The position numbers and the translations under genes were made by a program. The notes under the pieces were generated by a model. That model did no database searches. It was not told the DNA's origin and was given only the letters and a program-made list of their open reading frames with translations. DNA of 64,000 nt from Myotis daubentonii. Its lineage: Eukaryota; Chordata; Mammalia; Chiroptera; Vespertilionidae. The stretch spans positions 58,714,859 to 58,778,858 of the forward strand of contig NC_081852.1 in assembly GCF_963259705.1 (NCBI RefSeq), given 5' to 3'. Positions 49,401 through 55,749 of this stretch are shown here, in pieces (the first letter of the stretch is position 1; each line of letters starts with the position of its first letter).

Positions 49401-52400
49401 TTTGTCTTTTGAAGATAGAGGAAAGTAAAGGTTATGTGAAAGATTTACACATATTCCTCTGGTCTTTAGGTCCTGAACCCACTCTTTTTGGAAAGCCAAA
49501 GTTCTCCTGCATGCGGCTGCACTACAGATACAAAGAAACAAGTGGCTATTTCCACACACTGAGAGCTGTAATGCGCAATCCCGAAGAGGATGGGAAAGGT
49601 AAGGAGATGAATTTACTGAGTGTACACTTTCGATCTGCTCTTCTAAGCACAAATGGAACTGGGGGCAGTACATACCATCACCAACTAATGATCCAGGGAA
49701 ATAGCAACTTTGTTCTCAGCAGCACAGGGAGATAGATGATCTGAACTGATGATGGTTTGGGGCAAGGGAAGCTATAATGGGAATCCTGTGTGGCCGTATG
49801 GATGCGGGGCTTTCCCACATATGTGCCTCGTGTGGGTAGTAGTCAAGGACCGTGTCTGTCTGGTTCACAGCTGTTACCCTTGGCGTCTAGCACTTTAATT
49901 CCAGTTGATTTGGTTCCTTTGCTCTTTACTCTTTTGTTAAAATTGGTTTTACAACACTGAATTAGTGAGGGAAGTAATGAATAAGGAGCAGTTTCCTGTA
50001 AATTGAAGCAAGTAAGTTTGATTTTAACTGAAAGACCACAAATTTCAGTTAGGGTTCTGAGTTAGAGCTGCTACTTTTTCGTATGTTTCTGGGGAAAGTG
50101 GCGGCAGTTCTATTTGGGTTTCAGATACGCTTCAGTGCATTGCGGAGATGCTGCAGATCACCAAGCAAGCCATGGGGCTGGATGTGCCGATAATCGAGAA
50201 AAAACTTGAGAGGTGAGTACTTTGGATTTTCTCTCACTAATAAAGACATTATTATGAAGAGTCAGCTTTAAAAATATTTGCACAGGTGGGGGGCGGGTCG
50301 CATTAGAGTAATGAGCTGGTATTTAGAGAGAGAGGTATCAAATTTCTGTGGATTAAAGGTAAAACTTTAGAGGGGAGCATTTCAATTTAAATAACTTTGT
50401 AGAGAAACTAGCCACTATAAGTAAATTTGTGAGTTTTCCATCTAATGAGCAGGTTCATGGTCCACATTCCACTAGAGAAGAGAGTCATTTGGTCATCTAG
50501 AAAAAAATTGTTCAGTCTTTTGTTAGTAGAGAATATTGTTTCCGTTGTCTTTGATGTTACAATTTTTACAAAAGTCTCATGACCAGTAATCCCACATGAC
50601 CACCAGGTCAAACATTCAAGATATGTGTGATGAATAGCACAACTTATTTTTTCTCATTTGTACCTGTTGTGAGGGATGCCAAGGGAGAAACCACTAAGTT
50701 ATGTTCAATGTCCCAAATTTTTAAAAATATGTTCCCAGTGGGTTATCTGAATTTAAGGAAACAAAATTCCCCCCCTTCCTGAATTCAGCCAAATTGGAAT
50801 GTGTGTAGACAGCTCTAGTTACGGTGCAGTAGATTCCCACTTACAACCAGTGATTTTGCCATCCTTTAGATTGTGAAAGGTGGTGGGTTTTTTGTTTTTT
50901 GTTTGTGTTTGCACAAAAACATGGGCGGAGGCAACTGTTGGGAGTCTTCCCTCCCTCCCTTCCTCCGCTGCCTGCTCCTCTCTGCATGCCTAGGAGAACA
51001 CAACTGAAGGAAGCATGCAGCAGCAGTGATAACTCCAAAGACAAATGGTTTGGTCCAAAAGAACTCAACACGATTAATCCAATTACCAGAAAGAATGTCA
51101 CCAAGCAGAATTAAAATGCTGATGTGGTAGTTTCCACAGGGTGGCTCTGGGTTGCTCCTGGTGGCCTGCTTGAGGAAGGTGAGGACAAGAGCGCCTGTGG
51201 GAGATGTCTCTGGCCTGTGTGTGGGACTGGGGTTGAAGTCACACAGCCGGACCCCTGTTTCCACTCAGCGCCTGGAACAAGGTGCCAGTGTCATTAAGGG
51301 CCTCTGCTGCTCTCCTGTAAAATCCTACCTGCTGGCTGTTTCAGAGACTCAGCACAAAAAATACACCTCATTCACTATTTCCATAGTGACTCTCAGCTCA
51401 AATGACAATGTTTTGTATCTATTGTGGGTTTAAATAAAATACTATTAAAATTCATTTCACATTTTTAATGTGGCTATTTTCAATGACATCTACAGCTTGT
51501 CTATTTCTATTGGACAGTCTCTTCTAGTGTCAACTCCAAGGGGTTATCTTAGTTTATCAATTAGCAATGCGCAGTTTTCAAGAAATGGGGTCCAATTTAA
51601 ATAGAATTTTCACTTTAATAATTGGAAATGGTATGCTGAATTACATGGGAAATTAACTTTTCTCTCTTCTACTTTGTAGGAAGAGCAGTAAACCTCATGA
51701 AGACATAATTGGCATCAGATCTCAAAACCAAGGGTCTCTGGCCCAGGGAAAAAAGTTTTTAATGAGCAAATTTTCATCTCTAAATCAAAAAGTGAAACAG
51801 ACCAAATCCAGTGTAAATATTGGCAATTTACGAAGACTGGGAAACTTTGCAAAACCTGAAATGAAAGTTAATTTTCTGAAACCAAACTTAAAAGTAAATC
51901 TTTGGAAATCAGATAGTAGTCTTGAAACCATGGAAAACACAGGTGTGATGGATAATACAGTCCAGGCAGAGTCTGATGGGGAAATGTCTTCAGATAATGA
52001 CTCCTACCACTCTGATGAATTCCTTACAAATTCCAAGTCTGATGAGGACAGGCAGCTAACTAATTCTCTAGAGAACGTGGGGCCAATAGACTATGTTCTT
52101 CCTAGTTGTGGCATTATTGCTTCAGCACCTCGATTAGGCAGATCCCAATCTATTAGCAATACTGATGTTAGCATTCATGCTCCTTCAGATATTACTATTA
52201 CTGCTCATGGAAGTGAGTTTGGAAAAGGCGGTGAGTCTTCTTTAAAAAAAAGTCCTTCTGCTGATACTATACACACATTGACTGGCTTTGCCAAGCCTAT
52301 GGATATTTACTGCCACCGATTTGTACAAGATGCACACAACAAAATGGCCCAACTGTCGGAAACCAGATGTATTTCTCAGCAGGCTAGTGAGGAAGGAAAT

Positions 52401-52832
52401 CAAACAACCAATCAAGTTTCCAATGAAGAAACCCAAACTGAATCAACGGAACACATACCTTCTCGACCATCTCAATTAGACGTGTGTTTTTCTGCAGCAG
52501 GCCCACAGTTTTTGTCTGTCGAACCAGTGCATTCAGTTGTGTCTCAAAAGACCCCTGGCTCTGGATCCAGCATGCTTGACCTTGAGGCAGGGCTTCATGT
52601 AACTCCTTCTCCTTCGGAGAGCAGCAGCAGAGCCGTCTCTCCCTTTGCAAAGATTCGGAGTTCCATGGTCCAGGTTGCTAATATTACTCAAGCCGGGTTA
52701 ACCCAGGGGATAAGCTTTGCAGTGGCAAAGGTTCAAAAGAGCCCTGCAGAACCTGAAGTGGTTAATGAGGTCCAGCAAAATGAACTTAAAAATATGTTTA
52801 CACAATGCCAGACGCGAATAATTCAGATTTAG
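13368..52832 (+). CDS. INPP5F: INPP5F (Sac2) phosphoinositide 4-phosphatase, exons 2-20 of 20 (exon 1 outside window)
   Basis: The protein is a Sac-family phosphatase that removes the 4-phosphate of PtdIns4P (earlier described as an inositol 5-phosphatase) on endosomes and endocytic intermediates. Nineteen exons, each with AG acceptor and GT donor, join in frame to give 1101 residues. With 32 codons plus one base expected from exon 1 the protein is 1133 long, close to the human one. In this numbering the SAC domain covers roughly residues 167-518 (exons 5-13). The catalytic Cys falls at residue 458 in exon 12 within C-x5-R-T, the position known for human Sac2. The hSac2 homodimerisation domain (about 593-760) is in exons 15-20. 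The rest of exon 20 is a Ser/Gln-rich tail. No frameshift or stop is seen. Intron 15 holds a VMA21-like retrogene, the V2 alternative start. MCMBP converges from the other strand. Confidence 0.96.
13675..13870 (+). repeat. L2 LINE 3' fragment
   Basis: CTAGCATGTGTCAGGAATTG, CTTGTGGAGCTTCTAG and GGTAGGTGCTCTGATGG are the L2 order. Confidence 0.5.
14069..14278 (+). mobile_element. hAT MITE, complete, long inverted ends
   Basis: It is flanked by perfect GTCTAGGT duplications (14061-14068, 14279-14286). The ends CAGTGGTTGGCAAACTGCGG and the complement of CCGCAGTTTGCCGACCGCTG extend into inverted repeats of roughly 80 bp, so the strand can fold on itself. No coding capacity. Confidence 0.9.
14535..14757 (+). 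mobile_element. Ves SINE
   Basis: A plus copy: CTGGCCAGTATGGCTCAGTT, GGTTCGATTCCTGATCAGGG and a CTCTCTAAAAATCAGTATAA tail. Confidence 0.85.
14930..15400 (-). repeat. LINE-like relic, antisense
   Basis: AT-rich text such as CACTGGGTAATATAGTGTGG and ATAATATTGCCCCAAGCA recalls antisense L1 3' ends. Weak assignment. Confidence 0.3.
16492..16705 (-). mobile_element. Ves SINE
   Basis: A minus copy from TTTTATTGATTTCAGAGAGA to CCACACTGGCTGGGC. Confidence 0.9.
18613..18922 (+). mobile_element. SPIN-like hAT MITE, 310 bp
   Basis: The ends CAGCGGTTCTCAACC and GGTTGAGAACCACTG sit between perfect CTTTAGAT duplications (18605-18612, 18923-18930). Internal text matches what I recall of the SPIN family, which spread horizontally among tetrapods. 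No transposase. Confidence 0.85.
19244..19454 (-). mobile_element. Ves SINE
   Basis: A minus copy from TTTTTTGATTTTTAGAGAGA to CCACACCAGCGGGGC. Confidence 0.88.
20001..20203 (-). mobile_element. Ves SINE
   Basis: A minus copy ending CACGCCGGCCGGGC. Copies of AAGGATTTCTTTTT flank it as a target duplication. Confidence 0.9.
20569..20793 (+). mobile_element. Ves SINE
   Basis: A plus copy: GCCCTGACTGGTTTGGCTCA, GGTTCGATTCCGGTCAGGGG and an AATCAATAAAATATTTTTTT tail. It is young-looking. Confidence 0.92.
21380..22135 (-). repeat. L1 3' region, antisense, old
   Basis: AATTGCTGCAATGAATAGAC, GTGGGATTGCTAGGTTAAAA and ACTCCCACCAATACTG are typical of L1 ORF2/3' end read backwards. SPIN inserted just after it. 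Confidence 0.65.
22150..22361 (-). mobile_element. SPIN-like hAT MITE, 212 bp
   Basis: The orientation is opposite to the copy at 18613, with one internal segment missing. The ends are CAGTGGTTCTCAACC and GGTTGAGAACCACTG. Flanking duplications CTTTAAAG / CTTTAACG match at 6 of 8 positions. Confidence 0.85.
22473..22609 (+). CDS. INPP5F: INPP5F exon 3
   Basis: This 137-nt exon (residues 60-105) lies between TTTCAG and GTAAGG. It encodes [18 protein letters not shown] and the end M-E-P-Q-D-L-E-L-E. The second residue is Phe where I recall Leu in human (D-F-P against D-L-P). Confidence 0.95.
22860..23010 (-). repeat. L1 fragment, antisense
   Basis: AAATTGCTGGGTCATGTGG and GGAACTGCCAGGCTGTTTTT are antisense L1 text. 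Confidence 0.6.
24095..24308 (+). mobile_element. Ves SINE
   Basis: A plus copy: AGCCCTGACCAGTGTGCTCA to CTAAAAAATCAATCAGTAAA. Confidence 0.88.
25666..25794 (+). CDS. INPP5F: INPP5F exon 4
   Basis: This 129-nt exon (residues 106-148) is in phase 0 at both ends. It begins L-C-K-K-H-H-F-G and ends A-P-N-K-K-K just before a GTAAGC donor. L1 3' sequence starts essentially at that donor (see the mobile element at 25796). Confidence 0.95.
25796..26128 (+). mobile_element. L1 3' end abutting the exon 4 splice donor, G-rich
   Basis: From TAAGCAAAATCAGTCAGAGA through CACATGATCTCACTCATATG to the AACAATAAAGATTTAATAA end, this is a 5'-truncated L1 3' UTR. Its homology reaches the second base of the intron. 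It carries G-runs at 25936-25957 and 26013-26050. A short AAAAAGAA is shared by the end of exon 4 and the sequence after the A-rich tail, a possible target duplication. Confidence 0.75.
26256..26562 (+). mobile_element. SPIN-like hAT MITE, 307 bp
   Basis: The same family and orientation as at 18613. Duplications TCCTAGGG / TCCTAGTG (26248-26255, 26563-26570) match at 7 of 8 positions. With the L1 tail it fills nearly three quarters of intron 4. Confidence 0.88.
26667..26834 (+). CDS. INPP5F: INPP5F exon 5, start of SAC domain
   Basis: This 168-nt exon (residues 149-204) has a charged start, V-K-E-S-K-E-K-E-K, then the SAC entry motif [10 protein letters not shown]. It ends P-L-W-Q-K before GTACCG, a weaker than average donor. 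The following intron is only 116 bp. Confidence 0.95.
26951..27007 (+). CDS. INPP5F: INPP5F exon 6
   Basis: This is a 57-nt, 19-codon exon (residues 205-223) running from [10 protein letters not shown] to L-T-E-I-G. It sits between TTCCAG and GTGAGT. Confidence 0.95.
27390..27700 (+). mobile_element. Ves SINE with expanded C/T tract
   Basis: A plus copy: CCTGACCATTGTGGTTCGG head, a polypyrimidine tract grown to about 130 bases (27528-27660) and an AAAATCAATGAACACATCCT end. Confidence 0.82.
28355..28545 (+). repeat. MIR SINE
   Basis: GCACTATGCTAACGACTTTC, GTTAGTAAATGGCGGAGCTT and TTTGGACCCCGTTGTCTGGC follow MIR order. Confidence 0.6.
28777..28975 (+). CDS. INPP5F: INPP5F exon 7
   Basis: This 199-nt exon (residues 224-290) encodes [10 protein letters not shown], the acidic stretch [12 protein letters not shown], and [16 protein letters not shown]. 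The last motif is typical of Sac domains. The donor is GTGTGT. Confidence 0.95.
28976..29475 (+). other. INPP5F: INPP5F intron 7
   Basis: This is a 500-bp intron with no repeat or motif that I recognise. Confidence 0.7.
29476..29655 (+). CDS. INPP5F: INPP5F exon 8
   Basis: This 180-nt exon (residues 290-350) encodes [18 protein letters not shown] and [10 protein letters not shown]. These are conserved Sac motifs: the R-R-G-V-D-x-x-G-x-V-A-N block and the V-P-x-F-W-x-Q block. The donor is GTAAGC. Confidence 0.96.
30367..30498 (+). repeat. 24-bp tandem array of hairpin units inside Helitron
   Basis: There are five full units and a part. Units 1-4 are identical; unit 5 differs at two positions. 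Each unit holds CTGCCAA...TTGGCAG (6-nt loop), and each junction forms CAGTTAACTG. The array lies between ATGCAAAT (30360-30367) and ATTTGCAT (30512-30519). Confidence 0.97.
30609..30662. repeat. 26-bp perfect inverted repeat with 2-nt spacer
   Basis: Arms 30609-30634 and 30637-30662 are exact complements, very G/C-rich, around TG. It sits in the Helitron interior. Confidence 0.97.
30866..31250 (+). repeat. 82-bp minisatellite inside Helitron
   Basis: The landmark AGGC(A/G/C)TCAGGC recurs at 30866, 30941, 31023, 31105 and 31187. The spacings are 75, 82, 82 and 82 bp. Confidence 0.9.
31567..31634 (+). CDS. INPP5F: INPP5F exon 9
   Basis: This 68-nt exon (residues 350-372) encodes [15 protein letters not shown] and ends K-K-Q before GTGGGC. 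The acceptor is TTGTAG. Confidence 0.93.
32536..32760 (+). mobile_element. Ves SINE
   Basis: A plus copy: AACCGGTTTGGCTCAGTGGA, GGTTCGGTTCCGGTCAGGGG and an AAATCAATAAAATACATTTG tail, then (TA)n. Confidence 0.92.
32825..33046 (-). mobile_element. SPIN-like hAT MITE, 222 bp
   Basis: The ends are CAGTGGTTCTCAACCTTCC and GGTTGAGAACCGCTG. A different internal segment is missing from that in the 22150 copy. The target duplication is not clear. Confidence 0.82.
33378..33655 (+). mobile_element. Ves SINE fragments, inverted head to head
   Basis: A short minus-strand Ves piece (33378-33445, ending TCATTGATCTGCTGCC) runs straight into a nearly full plus copy (33446-33655). Confidence 0.75.
33948..34072 (+). 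CDS. INPP5F: INPP5F exon 10
   Basis: This 125-nt exon (residues 373-414) encodes [12 protein letters not shown] and [11 protein letters not shown], the last residue shared with exon 11. The N-L-V-D and F-D-F-H blocks are Sac-domain core strands. Confidence 0.95.
34816..34893 (+). CDS. INPP5F: INPP5F exon 11
   Basis: This 78-nt exon (residues 414-440) encodes R-G-M-K-F-E-N-V-Q and I-L-D-M-K-W-C-W, the last Trp being split. The donor is GTACGT. Confidence 0.94.
35525..35680 (-). repeat. MIR SINE, antisense
   Basis: GACTTGGGGCAAGTGACTCT, CACCTCAGTTTTCTTTCC and AAAATGAGGATAGTAATATC are the reverse of MIR. Confidence 0.65.
35800..35920 (+). CDS. INPP5F: INPP5F exon 12, catalytic CX5R exon
   Basis: This 121-nt exon (residues 440-480) holds the P-loop of the phosphatase, [15 protein letters not shown]. 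The nucleophilic Cys at 458 and the Arg and Thr of C-x5-R-T are present, so the enzyme should be active. The acceptor, AAAAG after a short T run, is weak. Residue 443 is Gln, where I recall Glu in human. Confidence 0.97.
36543..36763 (-). mobile_element. Ves SINE
   Basis: A minus copy from TTTTTATTGATTTCAGAGAG to ACCATGCCGGCCAGGG. Confidence 0.88.
36891..37019 (+). CDS. INPP5F: INPP5F exon 13, end of SAC domain
   Basis: This 129-nt exon (residues 481-523) is in phase 0 at both ends. It encodes [15 protein letters not shown] and [11 protein letters not shown]-x-N-G-D and Q-Y-x-G-T-x-A-L-K are the C-terminal Sac motifs. Confidence 0.96.
37181..37202 (+). promoter_or_regulatory. G-quadruplex motif in intron 13
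   Basis: Four G runs, GGG-ACT-GGG-ACT-GGGG-CT-GGGG, lie on the transcribed-RNA strand 160 nt after exon 13. Confidence 0.6.
37545..40695 (+). mobile_element. Old 5'-truncated L1 (ORF2 part and 3' end)
   Basis: Broken ORF2 text includes the RT block [19 protein letters not shown] (38481-38528) and the [12 protein letters not shown] YADD block near 38574. It ends with L1 3' text to CAATAAAGTTGGGGAGGAG. Many stops and frameshifts make it inactive. Confidence 0.9.
41632..41930 (+). mobile_element. L1 ORF2 fragment
   Basis: A second, separate RT-region piece: TATTGGAAGTTCTAGTCACA and TTTGCAGATGACATGGATCT. It is interrupted by a G-rich insertion at 41812-41831. Confidence 0.8.
42212..42329 (+). 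CDS. INPP5F: INPP5F exon 14
   Basis: This 118-nt exon (residues 524-563) begins [10 protein letters not shown] and ends D-A-Y-R-Q-A-V-I. It follows a 5.2-kb intron made mostly of old L1. Confidence 0.96.
42795..43016 (+). mobile_element. Ves SINE
   Basis: A plus copy: GCCCTACCTGTTTTGGCTCA to CTGAAATCAATAAAACTATT. Confidence 0.9.
43661..43887 (-). mobile_element. Ves SINE
   Basis: A minus copy with a duplicated tail (TTGATTTCAGAAAA twice, 43675 and 43700). It ends CCACATCAGCTGGGCT. Confidence 0.88.
44083..44305 (-). mobile_element. Ves SINE
   Basis: A minus copy ending AACCAAACCGGTTAGGGC, about 270 bp before exon 15. Confidence 0.9.
44371..44415. repeat. Poly-C rich low-complexity tract
   Basis: C runs of 13, 9 and 6 are broken by AACA and CTACACTC. 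The tract lies about 165 bp before the exon 15 acceptor. Confidence 0.9.
44578..44776 (+). CDS. INPP5F: INPP5F exon 15, entry to hSac2 domain
   Basis: This 199-nt exon (residues 563-629) encodes [27 protein letters not shown] and [11 protein letters not shown]. Inverted Ves SINEs lie on both sides. The next intron holds the V2 retrogene. Confidence 0.96.
44938..45366 (+). mobile_element. Non-autonomous Helitron (HeliBat-type), 429 bp
   Basis: TCCTATATAATAAAAGCCTA follows an A. The 18-nt perfect palindrome GTGCACGAATTCGTGCAC (45338-45355) is followed by CTAG then T. It carries two CTCF-like motifs. It lies in intron 15 upstream of V2. Confidence 0.95.
45041..45095 (+). promoter_or_regulatory. 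Two tandem CTCF-like motifs in Helitron
   Basis: CCACCAGGGGGCAG at 45041-45054 and CCACCAGGGGGTAG at 45082-45095 lie in the same orientation. The first fits the CTCF core very well. Binding is inferred. Confidence 0.5.
45460..45663 (+). mobile_element. Ves SINE
   Basis: A plus copy: ACTCAGTGGATAGAGCATTG, GGTTCGATTCTGGTCAAGGG and an AAGAATCAATGGAAAAATAT tail. Confidence 0.87.
45680..46108 (-). mobile_element. L1 3' end, antisense
   Basis: AAGTGAGATCATGTGATATT and TTGCTTAGCATAATGCTTTC are the reverse of the same L1 3' UTR type as at 25796. Confidence 0.75.
46110..46315 (-). mobile_element. Ves SINE bordering the V2 island
   Basis: A minus copy ending AGCCAAACCGGTTAGGG, with TGGTTAA on both sides. 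It ends about 60 bp before the CpG-rich sequence begins. Confidence 0.9.
46371..46950. promoter_or_regulatory. CpG island / candidate imprinting control region of V2
   Basis: By hand count there are about 38 CpG in 46381-46680, far above the CpG-poor introns around it. Motifs include NRF1-type TGCGCATGCGCA at 46389-46400, ETS-type CGGAAGTG at 46416-46423 and TGACGTG at 46432-46438. ZFP57-type hexamers are TGCCGC at 46580-46585, spanning the retrogene start codon, and its complement GCGGCA at 46371-46376. In mouse the equivalent island is methylated in the maternal germ line. Methylation here is inferred, not seen. Confidence 0.7.
46579..46896 (+). CDS. INPP5F_V2: INPP5F_V2-type VMA21-like retrogene in INPP5F intron 15
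   Basis: This intronless ORF of 105 codons begins M-P-R-P-Y-K-P-L. It contains [20 protein letters not shown] and V-V-A-V-I-G-L-H. Order, spacing and these identities match VMA21, the small two-span V-ATPase assembly chaperone of the ER whose gene is X-linked and multi-exon. Two hydrophobic spans sit near residues 33-57 and 67-92. The C-terminus is G-R-K-R, not a clear K-K-x-x retrieval signal. In mouse and human an imprinted INPP5F_V2 transcript starts at such a retrocopy and splices into downstream INPP5F exons; orthology here is inferred from position and sequence. The start at 46579 is preferred over the in-frame ATG at 46453 because it matches the VMA21 N-terminus. The ORF has no disabling change, so selection is likely. 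Confidence 0.85.
   Translation: MPRPYKPLPGARRPDRIAEHVAELDRLTTTLKMVLLLAGLTLKAPVALYFYSKIVLFQSLLLMSPEDSGFYALVVAVIGLHLLICGFVFVLWPEDGWPGWRGRKR
47053..47060 (+). promoter_or_regulatory. Candidate splice donor of V2 first exon
   Basis: GTAAGTAC after GCCC is the best donor match downstream of the retrogene stop, 156 nt beyond it. A weaker GTGAGG is at 46935. Splicing to the acceptor at 48077 would put INPP5F exons 16-20 downstream of the complete VMA21-like ORF. Confidence 0.4.
47389..47593 (+). mobile_element. hAT MITE, 205 bp, perfect 15-bp ends
   Basis: The ends CAGTGATGGCGAACC and GGTTCGCCATCACTG are exact complements. Flanking 8-mers GTATAGAG / GTATAGAC (47381-47388, 47594-47601) match at 7 of 8. 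This is a third hAT family in the window, different from SPIN and the GTTGGCAAACTG type. Confidence 0.9.
48077..48148 (+). CDS. INPP5F: INPP5F exon 16
   Basis: This 72-nt exon (residues 629-653) encodes [11 protein letters not shown] and S-N-S-A-Y-Y-V-A and ends inside a Tyr codon before GTAAGT. It is the first shared exon downstream of the V2 retrogene and so the likely splice target of a V2 transcript. Confidence 0.95.
48977..49050 (+). CDS. INPP5F: INPP5F exon 17
   Basis: This 74-nt exon (residues 653-678) encodes [14 protein letters not shown] and L-E-K-I-E-I. It lies between CTTTAG and GTAAAT. Confidence 0.95.
49470..49598 (+). CDS. INPP5F: INPP5F exon 18
   Basis: This 129-nt exon (residues 678-721) begins [11 protein letters not shown] and ends R-N-P-E-E-D-G-K before GTAAGG. 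It is part of the hSac2 fold. Confidence 0.95.
50125..50212 (+). CDS. INPP5F: INPP5F exon 19
   Basis: This 88-nt exon (residues 721-750) encodes [12 protein letters not shown] and P-I-I-E-K-K-L-E-R. The donor is GTGAGT. Confidence 0.95.
51680..52832 (+). CDS. INPP5F: INPP5F exon 20, terminal coding exon
   Basis: This 1153-nt exon (residues 750-1133 plus TAG) starts [11 protein letters not shown] after TTGTAG. It holds the low-complexity tail: a Lys-rich stretch near residues 780-830, an acidic/Ser patch ([10 protein letters not shown]), K-K-S-P-S-A and a Ser-rich [13 protein letters not shown]. It ends C-Q-T-R-I-I-Q-I. The tail is the least conserved part of the protein and varies here, but the frame is open throughout. 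Confidence 0.97.
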
Positions 52833-52925
52833 TTTTTAGCCACAATCCTATGGCTTTTAATTAAAAAAAAAAAAGGTTTCACATATGAGACTATTTTAAC
52901 CTGCACTGACTCTGAATTTAGGGAT

Positions 52926-52931
52926 AATAAA
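52926..52931 (+). terminator. Proximal poly(A) signal candidate, INPP5F
   Basis: AATAAA lies about 95 nt after the INPP5F stop. It could serve a short 3' UTR isoform. Confidence 0.35.
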
Positions 52932-53903
52932 TTGTTTACTGGGAAAGGTTTTAAAAGGAATATGAACTTGAGCAGATTTCCAAATTTGGGAGTCAGGACA
53001 ACAGAGGTGCATCATCCTAGACTGTGTAGACCTAAGTAGCTAAACACTACAGAGCTGTTTGTCTCTTTGAATGTAATTCAGGAAGAGATTACTTTGGGGT
53101 ATAATAACCTGTACCTGAACCTTTTTTTTTTTTTTTTGAGTGGGCGGAGGGAGCTGTTGAGTGTATGAAGTAGACAAAGGACGGTCATGGATACATTGAG
53201 GGGGTTAGCATTTTTTATAATATTTTTCTCAGTACATTTCTGTGTATTACCTCTACAAGGTAAATACATTTAGTTTTTAGTGACTTCAGAGTGTTGCTAA
53301 TATGGAAAAGCATTTGAATATAAAAAACTTGGTTTTGTTTTGATGGCTTAACCATTCCCTATGAAGAATTGAGGGTTACTGGCATAGTTAAGAAATATAT
53401 GCCCATTGGATTTTAATTTTCCCTGTATTTTAAACAATTTTAAATTTCATGCCACTCTGTATACCCCAAAGTCTAGGAGCATTAAGATATGTCAGTCATA
53501 AAACCTGAGACAACAGATCTGAATACCAGCACCTATTAATTTTGGTATTTTCAGGTAAGAATGTACATTTACCGGATATTGGTAATTCTTTTGTAGGGGG
53601 CATTCCTTAACATCTTGTGTAGACTATTGAAACTTAGTCTGAAGCACAGTTGTGTTAAAATTGGTTTTATGACCATAACCCTGACCACATGGAAACTCCT
53701 CTATAAGCCCATACATTAAGAAAGCTACTTTATTCCAAACCAATACTGGTTTGTCTGCTATCTTTAGAGCCTTACTCTGTTGACGTGATTCTCAGCTAAA
53801 CATTAAGTCTGTTGTAACTTTGCTAAGTATTTCCACTTTTGTTATTTATTAGTGGTATATTTTTGTGTGTGTGTGAAGTGTCAAATCTTGTGGCTATTTA
53901 AAA

Positions 53904-53909
53904 AATAAA
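53904..53909 (+). terminator. Distal poly(A) signal candidate, INPP5F
   Basis: AATAAA lies about 1.07 kb after the stop, inside a conserved-looking AT-rich block. It is preceded by a T/G-rich TTTTTGTGTGTGTGTG run. It is likely the main 3' end. Confidence 0.5.
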
Positions 53910-53930
53910 ATACCATTGTGATTTAAAGTG

Positions 53931-55749
53931 ACAATGTATGAGAATTCCTTGAATAACATTTTAAGGATAAGGGTTTGATTTTTGAATGGGATTAAAGAAT
54001 TTGTAAGCAAGGTAAGTTTTCTATAATATTCATTTAGCTTTCTGATGATTCAAAAATAGGGTTAAAATCACGTTAGATTGACAACTTTAATGTCCACATA
54101 TATAGCAAGGGAGGAAAGGGTTTCTGAAGCCCAGGGTTCTCTCTCCTACCTGCTCCCTGGAGTCTGAGGGCACATGGGAAGAGCTTCAGTTCTCTGGAAG
54201 GGTTTTCCTTTCAAGGCAACTTCTCTGCCAGACCAAGCTACTTAGTACTTCTCTTTGGTAAACTACAATTCACATTGGCACAATAAACACACGGTAACTA
54301 ATCTCTTGAATTTTATTCCCACAAATCCAGGTGAGGTTTCATTTCCTAAAAGTTCAAGGATGGTCTAGTCTACCAGTTATAAAAATGAAAACCAGTTAGA
54401 ATACTAAATATAAACTGATTATTCATATTAGTTTATAAAAAATAGATTTGAGTTTAGGAAAAGTTAAACTAATAATCCCGTTTGTGAGGCATAATAAATT
54501 CCTTGATTTTCAAGGCTCACCCTGTTTCCTTGGTTAACAATATCAATTTAGACGTGGGGGTGGAATTTAAGGAATCATTTAACTGAACCATTAATGTTTC
54601 CAACTAGGTAAGTCACTGACTAAAAATAATTATGTATAACCACAGCTTAAGTGATGTTCTAACCTCTCCAAATATTCTGGGAGCCACAATTATACTATGA
54701 ACAATGATGTTTTTGTTCATTTTAAAACTTACTGTATTTTAGAACTGTAATTGGTCTGGGGAAAGCCTACTTAGTTTTATCATGGTGTTTTGGACAAGCA
54801 GATAATGTTAATCTAATGTTAATCTAATACAATCATCAAAGCAAGTAAATGACATTAGGAAAAGAATTAAAAACCTTTTTCCTAAAGAAGACATTTCTTA
54901 AAATTAAAAATTAACTATTTTACTCTCATATTTAGGAAAAACAACTTAGTAGGGTAGAATTTCCTTAAGTGAGTGCCATAAAACAGTGGTTCCCAAATGT
55001 ACTGGGGTGAAATGAGAAAAACAAGGACAATGGGAGTATTTTTTTCAAAAAGCTACATTTATTCCACTTAAAGGACTATCTTGTTTTTTAAGATTGTCCT
55101 CATGAAAAGAAAATGTAATAATACAGCGATTTCTTTCAGATAACTTGGCATCCTTGTCTATCCCAAAATTTGGGGAAATATTACTGGTCCATGAACTCTA
55201 AAAGTATGGGAACCACTGCCACGTTAAAGACTAGTGTTGCAGATTAACAACTGTTAAATAGAAAAAAAGCTGCTGTGGTCAAATCTTTGGGAAATCATGT
55301 GAAATTTTGTAGTATCATTTCCCAAACATGTGATCACAAAACACATTCAGATCCACTGTTAATTGGAAAGACGTAAAAAATCTTAAGTGAACAATTCCTG
55401 AATGGAATTGCAACTATTTTCCTATGAACAAAGTCTGGCCTATAACTTAGCTTCAGCTAAGGAAATGGTATAAGCAGCAATGTTATCAATATTAAACTTT
55501 TAATATCAAATACAGTTTTGTACATTACTAATTTATATAATTATAAAACAAACTCCAAAAGCTCCATAAAATCAGTAAGGTAAAAGCCCTTACTGAATAT
55601 TATATAAACTTCAGATGTGACCAGGCTTGATTTCAGGAAAAGTCCTTGGTTTTTAATACAAAGTATCTACAAAACGGTATAAATGATACTTGCATTTTAC
55701 AAGAATGTGGCTGTAATTTGCCCATTACTCTTCGATAGGTATCAGATGT
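53931..55749 (-). other. MCMBP: MCMBP 3' UTR / convergent interval
   Basis: No coding exon or young repeat is visible. The MCMBP 3' UTR must run down from 55749. Candidate minus-strand AATAAA signals (TTTATT on +) are at 55058-55063, 54312-54317 and 53845-53850. If the last is used, the two convergent mRNAs overlap by tens of bases. A degraded MER-type relic, with TTCCCAAA-like ends, lies near 54985-55215. Confidence 0.5.

Larger units (their letters stand above)
48149..51679 (+). other. INPP5F: INPP5F introns 16-19
   Basis: The four introns between exons 16 and 20 (48149-48976, 49051-49469, 49599-50124, 50213-51679) hold no young transposon. A faint antisense L1-like stretch lies near 48345-48680. 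This is clearly less invaded than introns 1-4 and 13-15. Confidence 0.55.
52833..53930 (+). other. INPP5F: INPP5F 3' UTR
   Basis: AT-rich non-coding sequence follows the stop codon. An AATAAA at 52926-52931 would give a very short 3' UTR. A second at 53904-53909 is followed by a T/G-rich stretch and is the better main end. The exact cleavage site was not determined. Confidence 0.65.
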
